Below, one piece after another: positions 1 to 12,559 of a stretch of DNA of 64,000 bases. Made by a program: the position numbers and the translations under genes. Each line of letters starts with the position of its first letter. Position 1 is the first letter of the stretch. The stretch comes from Armigeres subalbatus (Eukaryota > Arthropoda > Insecta > Diptera > Culicidae). The notes under the pieces were generated by a model that worked only from the letters and a program-made list of their open reading frames with translations, did no database searches and had not been told where the DNA came from. The DNA lies in assembly GCF_024139115.2 (NCBI RefSeq), contig NC_085140.1:155770452-155834451 (forward strand). Reading direction: 5' to 3'.

Positions 1-1259
1 CTTCTGGGACTCCAATGGGAATCTTTTTGGTATTTCAAAGAGAAAACTTTTGGGGGTTCGACGGAAAAACTTTTGAGATTTTGAAAGGAAATTCCGATGG
101 GAATTTTTTTGGAATTATGAGGTGAAAAATTTGGAGTTTGGGAAGATCCATTAATTACGTAACGCAAAAAATGGACTTTTTCAAACCCCCCTCCCCCCTA
201 TGTCACACTTTTTGTATGAAACATTTGAAAATTTTGTATGGATTGTCACACTTCACTCAACCCCCCCTCCCCCCTCTAAGCGTTACGTAATTTGTGGACG
301 TTCCCTTTCGATAATAATTTTTCTAAGATTTCGATAAAAATTCTGTTGGAACTTTGATGCAGGGATTCCAATGGAAAACCTTTTGGTATTTCGTAAAGAA
401 TATTTCCGAAATATCGACTGAAATACTTCTGAGATTCCGAAAGGAATTCTTTTGGTATTCCGATACAAATCTTTCTGATACTCTGAGACTTTCGATTAGA
501 TATTTCGATAGAAAACCTGGGATTCTTATAGGAATCCATCTGGGTTTCCGATGGGAATAATTTTAGGATTACTAAGAGAACAAAGTTTCTAAAATTCCTA
601 CGGAAATACTTCTGAGATTTTGAAAGGAATATTTTTGAGATTTTTAAGGGAATTCCTACGGAAGTCTTTCTAGGATTTCTAAGGAAACATTTGGGATTTC
701 GACGGAAATACTTGCGAGATTTCAACGGAAACCCTTCTGGAGTGTCGATAGGAATCTTTTTGGGATTTCGAAGGCAATACTTTTGAGATTTCGACGGAAA
801 TACTTCCGAAATTTTTATAGGAACCATTGAGAATCTGATACAAATCCTCTTGGGATTACGAAGAGATAACTTTTGGGATATCGACGGGAGTAATTCCGAG
901 ATTTAAGCTCTGGGATTTTCACAAGAATACTTCCAAGATTTCGAAATGAAACCTCTTAGGATTCCAATGGAAATGTTTCGAAGGTCTCAATGGGAATTTT
1001 TTGGGAATTTCGAAAAGAAAACTTTTGGGATGTCGATGGAAATAGTTCTGATATTTCAACGGAAATCCTTCTGAAGTGTCGATAGGAATCCTTCTGAAGT
1101 GTCGATGGGAATCCTTTTCGGATTTCGAAAGCAATTCTTTTAAGATTTCATCGGAAATACTTCTGAGATTTCAATGGGAATCATTTTGAAATTGCGAAAT
1201 GATTTTTTTTGGGATCACAAAAGGATAACTTTTGTGGTACCGACGGGAATATTGGCAGT
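1..1259. repeat. AT-rich degenerate satellite (block A, left part)
   Basis: Imperfect units of roughly 25-35 bases recur throughout. Their core is 'ggaaatacttctgagattt' or 'tttgggatttcgacggaa'. Spacing and sequence vary too much to give an exact period by eye. Open frames on both strands here, including one of 183 codons on the minus strand, follow from the repeat and are not genes. The motif resembles the interior of the TIR element at 62038-63855 and grades into the 24-bp satellite that starts near 1340. Confidence 0.75.
140..305. mobile_element. Small TIR element (MITE) with ACGTAACGC ends
   Basis: The left end reads gggaagatccattaattacg and the complement of the right end reads gggaacgtccacaaattacg; both continue into taacgc. 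C-rich tracts (CCCCCCTCCCCCC) lie near both ends. No coding capacity. It sits inside the satellite. Degenerate relatives lie at 2905-3212. Target duplication not certain (ttt on both sides). Confidence 0.7.
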
Positions 1260-1339
1260 GATGAACTTAATTCCAAATTAAAAGATTACTTTAATAAAGA
1301 ATTATAAAATAGACGGGAATATTTTGATAGCAAACGCTC

Positions 1340-2568
1340 TTGGGTATTCGATGGGAATCAGTCTGGATTTTTTTCTTGAGAAATTCTTGAAGGAATTCCC
1401 GAAGGAACGCCTCTGGGAATTTCTTCGGAAATTTCTCTGGGAGTTCCTACGGGAATTCTGGCGGGAATTCCTTCGGGAAATCCTTCGGGAATTTCTCCGC
1501 GAACTCCTTCGGGAATACCTTCGAATCGCTCAAGAAAGACCTCTGGGAATTGCTCCAAAAGTTCATAAGAAAGTAATTTGGAGTTCCTAGAAACTCAATT
1601 GCGACTTCCTCCAGAAATTCATCTGAAATTCGTCTAGCATTTCCTCTAAGAATTGCTTCAGCAGTCCTTCTGGGAATGGATCAATCAAGGTAACTCATTT
1701 TGCACTCACCGCATCAAAACAGTTCCTCTTGGATTTCCTCCAGCAGTTCCTCTTGGATTTCCTCCAGCAGTTCCTCTGGAATTTTCTCAAGCAGTTCCTC
1801 TGGGATTCCATCCAGTAGTTCCTCTGGGATTTCCTCCAGCAGTTCCTCTGGTAAATGCTCCAAGAGTTTCTAAGAATTCCCCCAGCAGTTCCTCTGGGAA
1901 TTCCTCCTGCAGTTTCTCTAGGAACCGTTCCAGAAGTTCCTCTGGGAATTGCTGCAAAAGTTTCTAAGTTCCTCCAGGAGTTTTACTGGGAATAACCCTA
2001 GAAACTCATTTGGAGTTCCTAGAAATTGAATTGAGAATTTATTCAGGAGATCCTCTGGGAACTACACCAGAAATTCATCTGCATGTTCCTCCAGCATTTC
2101 CTCTAAGATTTACTCCAACAATTCCTCCGGGAAATGCTCCAAGAGTTTCTAAGAATTCCTATAGGAATTCCACCATCAGTTCCTCTGAGAATTGTTGCCA
2201 ACCTTTTCTTTGGGGATCCCACCAGAAATTTATCTGGGAATTCATCCAGGAGTTCCTCCGAGAATCTCCTCCAGCAGTTCCTCTGGAAATTCCTCCAGCA
2301 GTTCCTCTGGGAATTCCTCCAGCATTTCCTCTGGGAAATGCTACAAAAATTGCTCTGGGAATTCCTCTAGCAGTTCTTCTGGGATTTCATCTAGCAGTTC
2401 CTATGAGAATTGCATAGAAGTTCCTCTGGGAATTCCTCCAGCTTCAAATTCCTCCAGGAGTTACTCTGGGAATTGCTTCAACTTCGTGTAGAAATTCCTC
2501 CAGGTGTTCCTATGGGAATTCCTCCAGCAGTTCCTCTGGGTATTGCTACAGAAGTTCCTTTGGGAATT
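1340..2568 (+). repeat. 24-bp satellite, forward orientation (block A)
   Basis: Tandem units of about 24 bases with consensus near 'ttcctctgggaattcctcc' plus 'agcag'. Because 24 is a multiple of 3, every frame that lacks a stop stays open over many units, giving Ser/Gly/Pro-rich pseudo-proteins such as repeated PPAVPLG. The array is interrupted at 2569 by a TIR element and resumes at 4236. Confidence 0.85.
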
Positions 2569-3878
2569 AACGTTAGAGTAGAGTGGGAAAGAGTACGCAC
2601 TTAGTTTTCAATCGATCGTGTGGCCCTTATGAAGCAAGCTTCTGCATATCAAATCAGTGTCGATGATTCATATACTCTTCCTTTATGTTACCCAGTGCAA
2701 AAAATATTGAAATTGTTGATATTTGTTTTAGTAGAACCCTCATTGCACGACAAGTGAAAAACGCACTCTTACCCCACCGCGGTGGGGTAAAAGTGCGCAT
2801 CGGGTGGGGTAAGAGTACGCATTTATCCAATCATGTGCTTTAAGTATATATTAACACAAATAAGAGTTAATAACATTTAATTGATGTTTAATGAGCATAT
2901 ATTAGGGAACGTTTAAAGATTACGTTACTCTTAAAGGGGAGGGTCCTAAAATGTACACTTTCATACGAAAACCATTGTTTTTGTATATACAAAAACTACA
3001 GAGGTAAAAATATATATCAGGTTTCACGTGGCGTATACAAAGAAATTTTCCTTAAAGAAAGTCTACCAATCACGTAATGTAAAATTTGGCTATTTCATCA
3101 CCCCTCCTCCCTATATTACACTTTTTGTATAAATCCTCTGAAAATTATATGGATCGTCATACATCTCGCAACCCCTCCCAGCTAAACGTTGCGTAATTTA
3201 TGAATGTTTCTTTTGATTAAATGAGTTTATCATTTAGATGAAATTGTGCTTTCGTACTATGTTTAGGTGTACAACAAGTCCTAATACAATTTCATTATTT
3301 CGCTTCGGGTTCTTTGTTCGCTAAGTCCTTTCTAACACCGAATTACTTCAACTTATCCTAAAAACTTGTTATAATTTCGAATCCTGTCCCTTTTTCCTTA
3401 GTTGTGGATCTTTACGCTTTGGAAGAAGTCTTATTTTGGTTGGAGATAAGGGTTTGACATCAGCACTTGAAGATTCATATGCGTACTCTTGCCCCACCGG
3501 TTCCTGCGTACTTTTACCCCACAGTCCCAAAAATTATTCAAGTAATGGTTATGACTTCTTGGAAAACCAACCGAATTGGTGTTCTGCATCATAAAGTACT
3601 CTATACAATAGGTTATCGAAATGGTATAATGTTCACCTGATTGAATGTATGTATGGTAATGAAATACTAGTTGCGGAAACCCAAAAATTTTTAGCAAAAT
3701 GGCCAAAAAAATATCTAACTTCATATCTCCCTTGTTGTTTATTCAAATCGTTTACAAATACACATGAATACCTGTCAAACTGATGCAGTGCTGCTAGTTT
3801 ATCTTTTTTTATTACTTCAAAAAATCGAAAACGTACTCTTACCCCACGCGCACTCTTGCCCCACTCTACTCTAACGTT
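2569..3878. mobile_element. 1.3-kb non-autonomous TIR element with GTGGGG-rich ends
   Basis: The left end reads AACGTTAGAGTAGAGTGGG and the right end is its complement, CCACTCTACTCTAACGTT. Both ends continue with variants of 'caagagtgcgc', and the same GTGGGGTAAGAGT motif recurs inside at 2772-2821 and 3485-3525. AACGTT is palindromic, so the duplicated target could be AACGTT itself or an inner TA. No transposase frame was seen. It is inserted in the 24-bp satellite. Confidence 0.75.
2905..3212. mobile_element. Degenerate relative(s) of the 140-305 MITE, nested
   Basis: Starts gggaacgtttaaagattacg and contains 'cacccctcctccctatatta', 'cactttttgtat' and 'cccctcccagctaaacgttg', the same order of blocks as in the element at 140-305. 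Two partial copies seem to be fused around 3055. They lie inside the TIR element at 2569-3878. Confidence 0.5.
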
Positions 3879-4235
3879 GTTACGGTATGCTTCTTAGATT
3901 GCACACTACTGATACTCATGTTTCTTTTAAAATCCTTATCCAAATTGCTATAAAAAAATCAGGGTGTAAGGAGGAGTAAACCTTGATTTCAATCAAAGAT
4001 AAAAATGGTAAAAGCATGAGGATTACTACTTCCGGCCACGCCCATCTTTAACGTAACTAGGGATAGAGAAGGAAATGTTGATGTAAAACTTACTTAGTGA
4101 GAGGCCCCGACTTGGCGACACCCTCATAAGTTCTACAGAATTGGTAGTTAGGTAGGTCATGGAGGTTTGCCTCAAGCTGTCAATTCGACCAATTGCATAT
4201 GTTGTTTATGTGTTTCTAATTTAAACTCTTGCCAG
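3879..4235. other. Unclassified spacer between TIR element and satellite
   Basis: No gene or repeat recognised. The stretch separates the right end of the 2569-3878 element from the resumed satellite, so it is probably another old insertion. It includes a GC-rich part around 4030-4130. Confidence 0.4.
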
Positions 4236-4660
4236 CCGGCTTCAAAGTTCCTACTGAAGTTCCTTTGGGAATTACTCCAAAAGTTCCTAAGTTCCTCTAG
4301 GAGTTCCACTGGGATAACCCCAGATACTCATTTGGAGTTCCTTTAGAAATTAAATTGGGAATTCCTCCAGTTCCTTTGGGGATTTCAACAGCAATTCATC
4401 TGGGAATTCCTGCAGGAGTTCCTCTCGGAATTCCTTCAGCAGTCCTTCTGAGAATTACTCCGAAAGTTCCTCCGGGAGTTGCTTCCAAAGTTCCTCCAGG
4501 AGATCTTCTGCGAATCCTTCCAGAAATTCATCTGGGATTTGCTCCAGCAGTTCCTTCGTGAAATGCTCCAAGAGTTTCTAAGCATTCCTTCAGCAGTTCC
4601 TCTGGGAATGATTCCCAAGGTTCCCATTCCTCTGGAAATGGTTCTTGGAAGAATATCCTA
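4236..4660 (+). repeat. 24-bp satellite, forward orientation, resumed
   Basis: Same unit as 1340-2568 (ttcctctgggaattcctcc type). The last forward units are near 4640, after which the complement of the unit takes over. Confidence 0.85.
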
Positions 4661-7600
4661 AGGAACTCCTGGAGGAACCTTTGAAGGAACTCCTAGAGGA
4701 ATCTCTCAAGGAACTCCTGAAGGAATCTCAGTAGGGATTCCTGTGGGAATCACCGCATGAATTCCTGGGTGCATCTCCGAAATAATTCTTGGAGGAATCT
4801 CCGAAGGAACTCCTGAAGAGTTTTCTTCCTCAGAAGGATATCCTGGAGAAATCTCAGAAGGGTTTCCTGAAGGTATCTCAGACGGATTTCCTGGAAAAAT
4901 CTTCCAGGAATTCTTGGTAGAAGCTCCGAAGAAACTCCTGCAGGAATCTCCGAATGATCTTCTGCAAGAATCTTTGAAGGAACTCTTGGAATAATCTCCG
5001 ATAGAATCCATGTAGAAATCTCCGAAAGAACTCATGTAGAAATCTCCGAAGGAACTTCTGGAGAGGTATTCGATGAAACTTCTGGACGAATCTCCATAAT
5101 AATCCCTGGAGTAATCGCCGAAGGAGCTCCTGGAGGTATCTCCGAAGGCGCTCCTGGAGGAATCTCCGAAGGAACTGCTACAGGAATCTCCGAAGGAGTT
5201 ACTGGAGGAATCTCCGAAGGAACGCCTGAGGGGATCTCCGATAGAAGTTCTAGAGGAATCTCCGAAGGAACTCGACAAGAAATCGCCGAAGGAACTGCTG
5301 CAGGATTCTCCGAAGGAACTCCTGGAGGAATCTCCGAAGGAACTCATGTTGGAATCTCTGATAAAACTCCTGAGGGGATCTTCGAAAGAATTGCTGCAGG
5401 AATCACCAAAGGAGCTCCTAGATGAATCTCCGAAGAAACACCTGAGGGGATCTCCGATGGAAGTTCTAGAGGAATCTCCGAAGGAACTCCTGCAGGAATC
5501 TTCCATAGAACTTATGGAGGAATCTCCGAATGAACTCCTGGAGGAATCTCAGAAGGATCTCCGTGAGGAATATCCGAATAAACTCCTGGAGGAATCATCG
5601 AAGAAATTTCTTCCTCAGAAGGATTTCCTGGAAACATCTTCCAGGAATTCCTGGCGGAATTCCTGCAGGAATCTCCGTAGGAACTGCTGCAGGATTCTCT
5701 GAAGAAACTCCTGCAGAACTTATAGAGGAATCTCAAAAGGAACTCCTGGAGGAATCTCCGAAGGAAATCCTCGAGGTATATCCGAAGGAACTCCTACAGG
5801 AATCTCCGAAGGAATTCCTGCAGGAATTTTCGAAGGAACTCCTGGAAGAATCTCCGAAGGAACTCATGTAGGAATATCCGAAGGAACTCATCAGAGGATC
5901 TCCGATGGAATTTTTGGAAGAATCTTTTGGAAGGAACTCGTGGAAGAATCTCCGAAGGAACTGCTGCAGGATTCTTCGAAGGAACTCCTGTTGGAATCTC
6001 CGAATGATCTTCTGCAAGAATCTTTGAAGAAACTCTTGGATGAAACTCCGAAAGAATCCATGTAGAAATCTCCGAAAGAACCCATGTAGGAATCTCCGAA
6101 GGACTACTGGAGGGGTCTCCGATGAAACTTCTGGAGGAATCTCCATAAGAATCCCTGAAGTAATCGCTGACGGAGCTCGTGGAGGAATCTCCGAAGGAAC
6201 AGCTGCAGGAATCTTCGAAGGAGCTCCAGAAGGAATTTTCGAAGGAGCTCTAGAAGGAATATCCGAAGGAACACCTGAGGGGATCTCCGTTGGAAGTTCT
6301 CGAGGAATCTACGAAGGAACTCATTGAGGAATCTCCGAAAGATATCCTGGACAAATCTCCGAAGGAACTGCTGCAGGAATCTTCAAAGAAATTGTTGGAT
6401 GAATCTCCGAAGGATTTCATGTAGAAATCTCCGAAAGAACTCATGTAGGAATCTCCGAAGGAACTTCTGGACGGGTCTCCGATGAAACTTCTGGAGGAAT
6501 CTTCATAAGAATCCCTGGAGGAATCGCCAAAAGTGCTCCTGGAGGAATCTCCGAACAAACTGCTGCAGGAATCTCCGACGGAACTCCTGCAGGAATCTCC
6601 GAATGATCTTCTGCAAGAATCTTCGAAGGAACTCTTGGATGAAACTCCGAAGGAATCCATGTAGAAATCCCCGAAAGAGCCCATGTAGGAATCTCCGAAG
6701 GAGCTACTGGAGGGGTCTCCGATGAAACTTCTGGAGGAATCTTCATAAGAATCCCTGGAGTAATCGCTGACGGAGCTCGTGAAGAAATCTCCGAAGGAAC
6801 ACCTGAGGGGATCTCCGATGGAAGTTCTGGAGGAATCTACGAAGGAACTCATGGAGGAATCTCCGAAGGAAATCCTGGACAAATCTCCGAGGGAACTGCT
6901 GCAGGAATATTTGAAGGAACTCCTGAAGGAATCTCGGAAGAAACACCTGAGGGAATCGCCGAAGGAGCTTCTGCAGGAATCTCCGAAGGAACTTCGAAGA
7001 ATTTTCTTCCTCAGAAGGATTTCCTGGAGGAATCTCTGAAGAGTTTCCTGAAGGTATCTCAGACGAATTTCCTGGAAAAATCTTCCAGGAATTCTTTCAA
7101 GAAGCTCCGAAGAAACTCCTGCGGGAATCTCCGAATGATCTTCTGCAAGAATCTTTGAAGGAACTGTCGGATGAATCTCCGAAGGAATTCATATAGGGAT
7201 TTCCGGAAAAAATCATGTAGGAATCTCTGGAGGGGTCTCCGATGAAACTTCTGGAGGAATCTCCATAGGAATCCCTGTAGTAATCGCCGAAGGAGCTCCT
7301 GGAGGAATCTCTGAAGGAACTGCTGCATGAATCTTTGAAGGAGCTCCTGGAGGAATCTCCGAAGGAACACCTGAGGGGTTCTCCGATGGAAGTTCTGGAG
7401 GAAACTCCGAAGAAACTCATGGAGGAATCTCCGAAGGAACTCCTCGAGGAATCTTCGAAGGAACTCATGCTGGAATCTCTGAAGAAACACCTGAGGGGAT
7501 CTCTGATGTAACTTCTGGAAGAATCGCCGAAGGAACTCCTGGAGCAATCTTCTTCTTGCAAGAAGCTCCGAAGAAGCTCCTGCAGGAATCTCCGAAGGAA

Positions 7601-9696
7601 CTCCTGCAAGTATCTCCGAAGGAACTCCTGCAGGAATCTCCGAATGAAATTCTGCAAGAATCTTCAAAGAAACTCTTGGATTGACCTCTGAAGGATTTCA
7701 TGTAGAAATCTCCGAAAGAACTCAAGTAGGATTCTCCGAAGAAACTTGTTGACGGATCTCCGATGGAACTTTTGGAGGAATCTTCATAAGAATCCCTGGA
7801 GGAATCGCCGATAGTGCTCCTGGAGGAATCTCCTAAGTAACACCTGAGGGGATCTCCGATGGAAGTTCTGGAGGAATCTCCGAAGGAGCTCATGGAGGAA
7901 TCTCCGAATGAACACCTGAGGGGATCTCCAATGGAACTTCTAGAGGAATCTCCGGAAGAAATCCTGGAGGAATCTCCGAAGTAACTGCTGCAAAATTCTC
8001 CGAAGGAACTCCTGGAGAAATATCCAAAAGAACTCATGTTGGAATCATTGAAGAAACTCCGGAGGGGATCTCCGATGGAACTTCTGGAGGATTCGCCGAA
8101 GGAGCTCCTGGAGGAATCTGAAGGAGCTCCTGGAGGAATTTCTGAAAGAGCTGCTGCAGGAATCTCAGAAGAAGCTCCTGAAGGCATCTTTGAAGAAACA
8201 TCTGAGGGGATCTCCGATGGAAGTTCTGGAGGAATCTCCGAAGGAACTCATGTAGGAATCTTCCATAGAACTGATGAAGGAATCTCCAAAGGAACTCCTG
8301 GAGTAATCTCCGAAGAATTTTCTTCCTCAGAAGGATTTCCTGGAAAAATCTTCCAGGAATTCCTGGCGGAAATTCCGATGGAACTGCAGGGATCTCCGAA
8401 AGAACTCCTGAAGGGATCATCGATGGAACTTCTGGAAGAATCTCCGAAGGACTCCTGCAGGAATCTTCCATGGAACTTATGGAGGAACCTCCGAAAGAAC
8501 TCCTGGATTTTCTTCCTCAGAAGGATCTTCAAGGAATTCCTGGCGGAAACTCCGAAAGAACTCCTGCGGGAATCGCCGATGGACCTTCTGGAGGAATCTC
8601 CGAAAGAACTGCTGGAGGAATCGCCGAAGGAGCTTCTGCAGGAATCTTCCATGGAACTTATTGAGGAATCTCCGAAGGAACTTCTGTAGGGATATCCGAA
8701 GGAACTCCTCGAGAAATTTCCGAAGAAACTCCTCGAGGAATCTCCGAAGGAAATCCTCGAGGTATCTTTGAAGGAACTTCTGCAAGAATCTCCGAAGGAA
8801 CTCCTGCAGGAATCTCCGAAGGAACTCATGTAGGAATCTATCAAGGAACTTCTGAGGGGATCTCCGACGGAACTTCTGGAGGCATCGCCAAAGGAACTCC
8901 TCTAGGAATCTCCGAAAGAATTCTTGGAGGAATATCCTAAGGAACTCCTGGAGGAATTTTCGAAGGAACTCCTGGAGGAATATCTCAAGGAACTCCTGGA
9001 GGTATCTCAGTACGGATTCCTGTGGGAATCACCGAATTAATTCCTTGGTGCATCTGCGAAATAATTCTTGGAGGAATCTCCGAAGGAATTCTTGAAGGGT
9101 TTTCTTTCTCAGAAGGATTTCCTGGAGGAAACTCAGAAGGGTTTCCTGGAGGAATCTCAGAAGGGTTTCCTGAAGGTATCTCAGACGAATTTCCTGGAAA
9201 AATCTTCCAGGAATTCTTTCAAGAAGCTCCGAAGAAACTCCTGCGGGAATCTGCGAAAGATCTTCTGCAAGAATCTTCGAAGGAACTATTGGATGAATCT
9301 CCGAAGGAATCCATGTAGGAATCTCCGAAAAAAATCTTGTAGGAATCTCTCAAGGAACTTCTGGAGTGGTCTCCGATGAAACTCCTGGAGGAATCTCCAT
9401 AAGAATCCCTGGAGTTATCGCCGAAGAAGCTCCTGGAGGAATCTCTGAAGGAACTGCTGCAGGAATCTTCGAAGGAGCTCCTGAAGGAATCTCCGAAGGA
9501 ACACCTGAGGAAGTTCTGGAGGAATCTCCGAAGGAACTCATGGAGAAATCTCCGAAGGAACTCAGGCTGGAATCTCTGAAGAAACTCCTGAGGAGATCTC
9601 TGATGTAACTTCTGGAAGAATCGCCGAAGGAACTCCTGGAGCAATCTTTTAAGGAACTCCTGCGGAAATGTCCGAAGGTACTCCAGCAGGAATCTT
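4661..9696 (-). repeat. 24-bp satellite, inverted orientation, about 5 kb
   Basis: Hundreds of units of 'ggaatctccgaaggaactcc' plus 'tgga', the complement of the unit to the left with small changes. Variants (gatctccgatggaagttct, tcctcagaaggatttcctgg) recur in the same order several times, so there is a higher-order repeat of several hundred bases as well. Apparent open frames of up to 266 codons on both strands (SSFGDS and EESPKELL repeats) are by-products of the 24-base period. The array stops sharply at about 9696. Confidence 0.9.
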
Positions 9697-10349
9697 CGAC
9701 CAGGGCCACCTCAATGTCCCGTCCGGAGCAGAAGCCGCCGCCAGTGATCGTCATCACGCGGAACCGAAAGGGTAATGATCTGGATGGTTCGGACCGGGCG
9801 CCATGTTCATCGAGATCCACCAGAGTGGGCCGAATGGGATACGGTAGGGTAGTCTCACTCCCGTATGGGACTAGGCATCAACAGTTACAGTCCCCAGAGC
9901 GAATGGCTAGATCTGTACTACGGTCCCCGGCAGGACTAGTCAGTGGAAACACCCAGCTGGGGCTATAAACCTTTACCACCGCCGTCGGTCATTACCGAAC
10001 AACCGAAGAGAACGCACTCGTAACTTCGTACTCGTACTATCAGAACGCTGCCACGCTTGAAAGTCTTGCCGAAAATGTGCACTCGTTATACCCAAGCGCC
10101 AACCGACGCATGCCAGCAGTAACCGGTGTCATCATGTCGCAATCCCACCAAAGGTTTCCACAGAGAGGTTCCGATCAACACCTGCCACAAGTCGAAAACG
10201 CAGACCACCAATCACTCGGGAGACACGCACTGTTACGGTCTAGCCTATAATCCGACCTTGTCCAAGCAGCTCCCATTGTCGGCGGCACATTTGACCGCTG
10301 ACGCTACGAACCTCCTCTGCCATCGCCCACACCGAAATACAGTCCATCG
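9697..10349 (+). other. GC-rich gene-like segment; unrecognised 84-codon frame
   Basis: Composition changes abruptly from satellite to GC-rich sequence with coding-like texture. The frame from the ATG at 9714 to 9968 starts MSRPEQKPPPVIVITRNRKG and ends at a TAA. No domain recognised. It lies directly upstream of the tandem exon-intron modules and may be part of the same duplicated locus, for example its single-copy 5' part. It could equally be a fragment of an uncharacterised mobile element. Confidence 0.3.
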
Positions 10350-11097
10350 CCACTGGATCCCTCCAAAGGAGCTCCGTCCGGCGTTAGTTTACTCCAGCGA
10401 TGCGGAAGCCACGTGGCCCACCCGGCCATGGCACAAACGTGAGCTAGAGACAGCACTCAAACCCTTGGAGGTGGTCCAGAATTTGACAACTTTAACTCAA
10501 TCCCGCGCGATCGACCAGGGTCCTGTATGGGTCTCCGGAGCCGTGTAGCTGACCATTTGCAGGACGAAAACGACGGCTTCAGCTCCCATGTACTCACAGT
10601 CCATCTGAAGGGATCCTCGAGATCATCACCAGCGTTTGACCGCCAGTCCATCGATCTTTTCCTCGGATTAATATCGAGCTTGGCTTGCGACGAGTACCCA
10701 GCAGTTCTGCCATATGTGAACAGCGAGCCTCACGCGACATCCTAAATAAGAAGCGAGTGCATCGGTTCTCTTGTTCCGCTGAAAACATACATGACGTACT
10801 TAAGAACACCGAAAACATCTTCAGCAGCCGGTGGTACTTTCATGTATTCACTGCCGGTACGGTCTATATCCTCGCAACATATTGGGCCGTCGTCAATTCG
10901 TTCGCCAAGTGTCCGGCGTATGCGACAGCTGCTGAAAATGACTCAAGCTGGTCCGGATGACATATCAGGAACGGCAATGGCAGCCCTCACCGGCCATCAG
11001 AGCCCGGCACCTACGCCGAGCACAAAACTGCCCCGCACCCACCACCCGATCGACATCAACCCGGCCGAGTATTCTAAGCTCAAGCTAGATAAGACAG
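10350..11097 (+). pseudogene. Module 1, exon-like part
   Basis: The left edge is diverged; alignment with the other modules becomes clear from about 10380. The frame ending at 11138 runs through the block with IDINPAEYSKLKLDKT just before the donor site at 11098. An upstream frame holds YSSDAEATWPTRPWHKRELE and ends at a TAG at 10546-10548, as in module 4. No known domain could be named. The exon end is CAG followed by GTGAGA. Confidence 0.45.
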
Positions 11098-11165
11098 GTG
11101 AGACGGAACATGTTAACAAATTAGTAACTATGAATTAATTATTTGTTTTGCTTTTCTTCTAACAG
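11098..11165 (+). other. Intron-like element of module 1 (68 bp)
   Basis: Begins GTGAGACGGAAC after CAG and ends with a pyrimidine-rich tract, ttgcttttcttctaacag. This matches the insect splice consensus on both sides. A candidate branch region (gttaacaaattagtaactat) lies upstream of the tract. Confidence 0.5.
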
Positions 11166-11929
11166 TGTTTGACGCAATCGAATATCCGGAATGCTATGGA
11201 TCCATCTGCTTACCGGTCATGGACTCCGAGCATGTGTGAAACGTATGAAGCGCAGCAACCGATGATCCGACCGGCATTGGATTACTCCAGCGATACGGAA
11301 GCCACCATCGGATCGCGGCCCACCCGGCCATGGCACACACGAAAGCTCGAGACAGCACTCAAACCCTTGGAGGTGGTCCAGAAATTGCCAACTTTAACTC
11401 AATCCCGCGCGATCGACCCGGGGCATGTATGGGTCTCCAGAGCCGTGTAGCTGACCATCTGCAGGACGAAAGCGACGAAATCCTTTCAGCTCCCAAGAAC
11501 TCACTGCCCATCTGAAGGGAGCCTAAAGATCTTCACCAGCGGTTCAGCGCCAGTCCATAGATCTTAAGAACACCGAAAACATCTTCAGCAGCCGGTGGTA
11601 CCTTCATATACTCACTGCCGGTACGGTCTATGTCCTCGCAACATATTGGGCCGTCGCCAATTCGTTCGCCAAGTGTCCGGCGTATGCGACAGCTGCTGAA
11701 AATGACTCAAGCTGGTCCGGGTGACGCACCAGGATCGGCAATGGTAGCCCTCACCGTCCATCAGATCCCAGCACCTACACCGAGCACAAAACTGCCCCGC
11801 ACCCACAACCCGATCGACATTAACCCGGCCGAGTATACTAAGCTCAAGCTTGATAAGACAGGTAAGACGGAACTTGTTAATAAATTAGTAACTATGAAAT
11901 AATTATTTGTTTTGCTTTTCATCTAACAG
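11166..11929 (+). pseudogene. Module 2 with its 68-bp intron
   Basis: The exon-like part is 11166-11861 and the intron-like part 11862-11929 (GTAAGA ... tctaacag). Joined in frame to the preceding module, the reading continues into VFDAIEYPECYGSICLPVMD before a stop. A separate frame carries RPALDYSSDTEATIGSRPTR. Confidence 0.45.
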
Positions 11930-12559
11930 TGGTTGACGCAATCGATTGTCCGGAATGCTGAGGATCCATCTGCTTGCCGGTCGTGGACTACGGGCCACGT
12001 CGAAACCGTCTCAAGGGCAGCAACTAATGATCCGAGATTTGTATCGACCCGGGTCCCGTATGGGTCTCCGGAGCCGTATCGCTGACCGTCTGCAGGACGA
12101 AGACGACGGAAACCTTTCAGCTCCCAAGTACTCACTGCCCATCTGAAGGAAGCCTCGAGATCTTGGCCAGCGTTTGACCGCCAGTTCATCGGTCTTAAGA
12201 TACCGAAAACATCTTCAGCAACCGGTGGTGCTTTCATATATTCACTGCCGGTATGGTCTATGTCCTCGCAACATATTGGGCCGTCGTCAATTTGTTCGCC
12301 AAGTGTCCGGCGTATGCGACAGCTGCTAAAAATGACTCAAGCTGGTCCGGGTGGCGCACCAGCATCGGCATTGGCAGCCCTCACTGGCTATCAGAACCCG
12401 GCACCTACACCGAACACAACACTGCCCCGCACCCACATCCTGATCGATATCAACCCGGCCGAGTATTCTAAGCTCAAGCTAGATAAGACAGGTGAGACTG
12501 AACATGTTAACAAATTAGTAACTATGAATTAATTATTTGTTTTGCTTTTTTTCTAACAG
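11930..12559 (+). pseudogene. Module 3 (short) with its 68-bp intron
   Basis: The exon-like part is 11930-12491 and the intron 12492-12559 (GTGAGA ... ttctaacag). It lacks about 130 bases present in the neighbouring modules, including the block with 'gatacggaagccacc'. Joined to module 2, the frame stops after VVDAIDCPEC. Confidence 0.45.

Noticed and set aside
1653..2604. Pro/Ser-rich frames resembling structural or silk-like proteins
   Set aside because: Same satellite artefact in forward orientation; no signal peptide or consistent frame across units.
4706..9644. Long Ser/Gly/Asp- or Glu/Leu-rich open frames on both strands
   Set aside because: They follow from the 24-base satellite period; overlapping frames on both strands are equally open and no domain is visible.
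1..9696. Possible CRISPR-like array
   Set aside because: Units are contiguous without spacers and the DNA is clearly eukaryotic.
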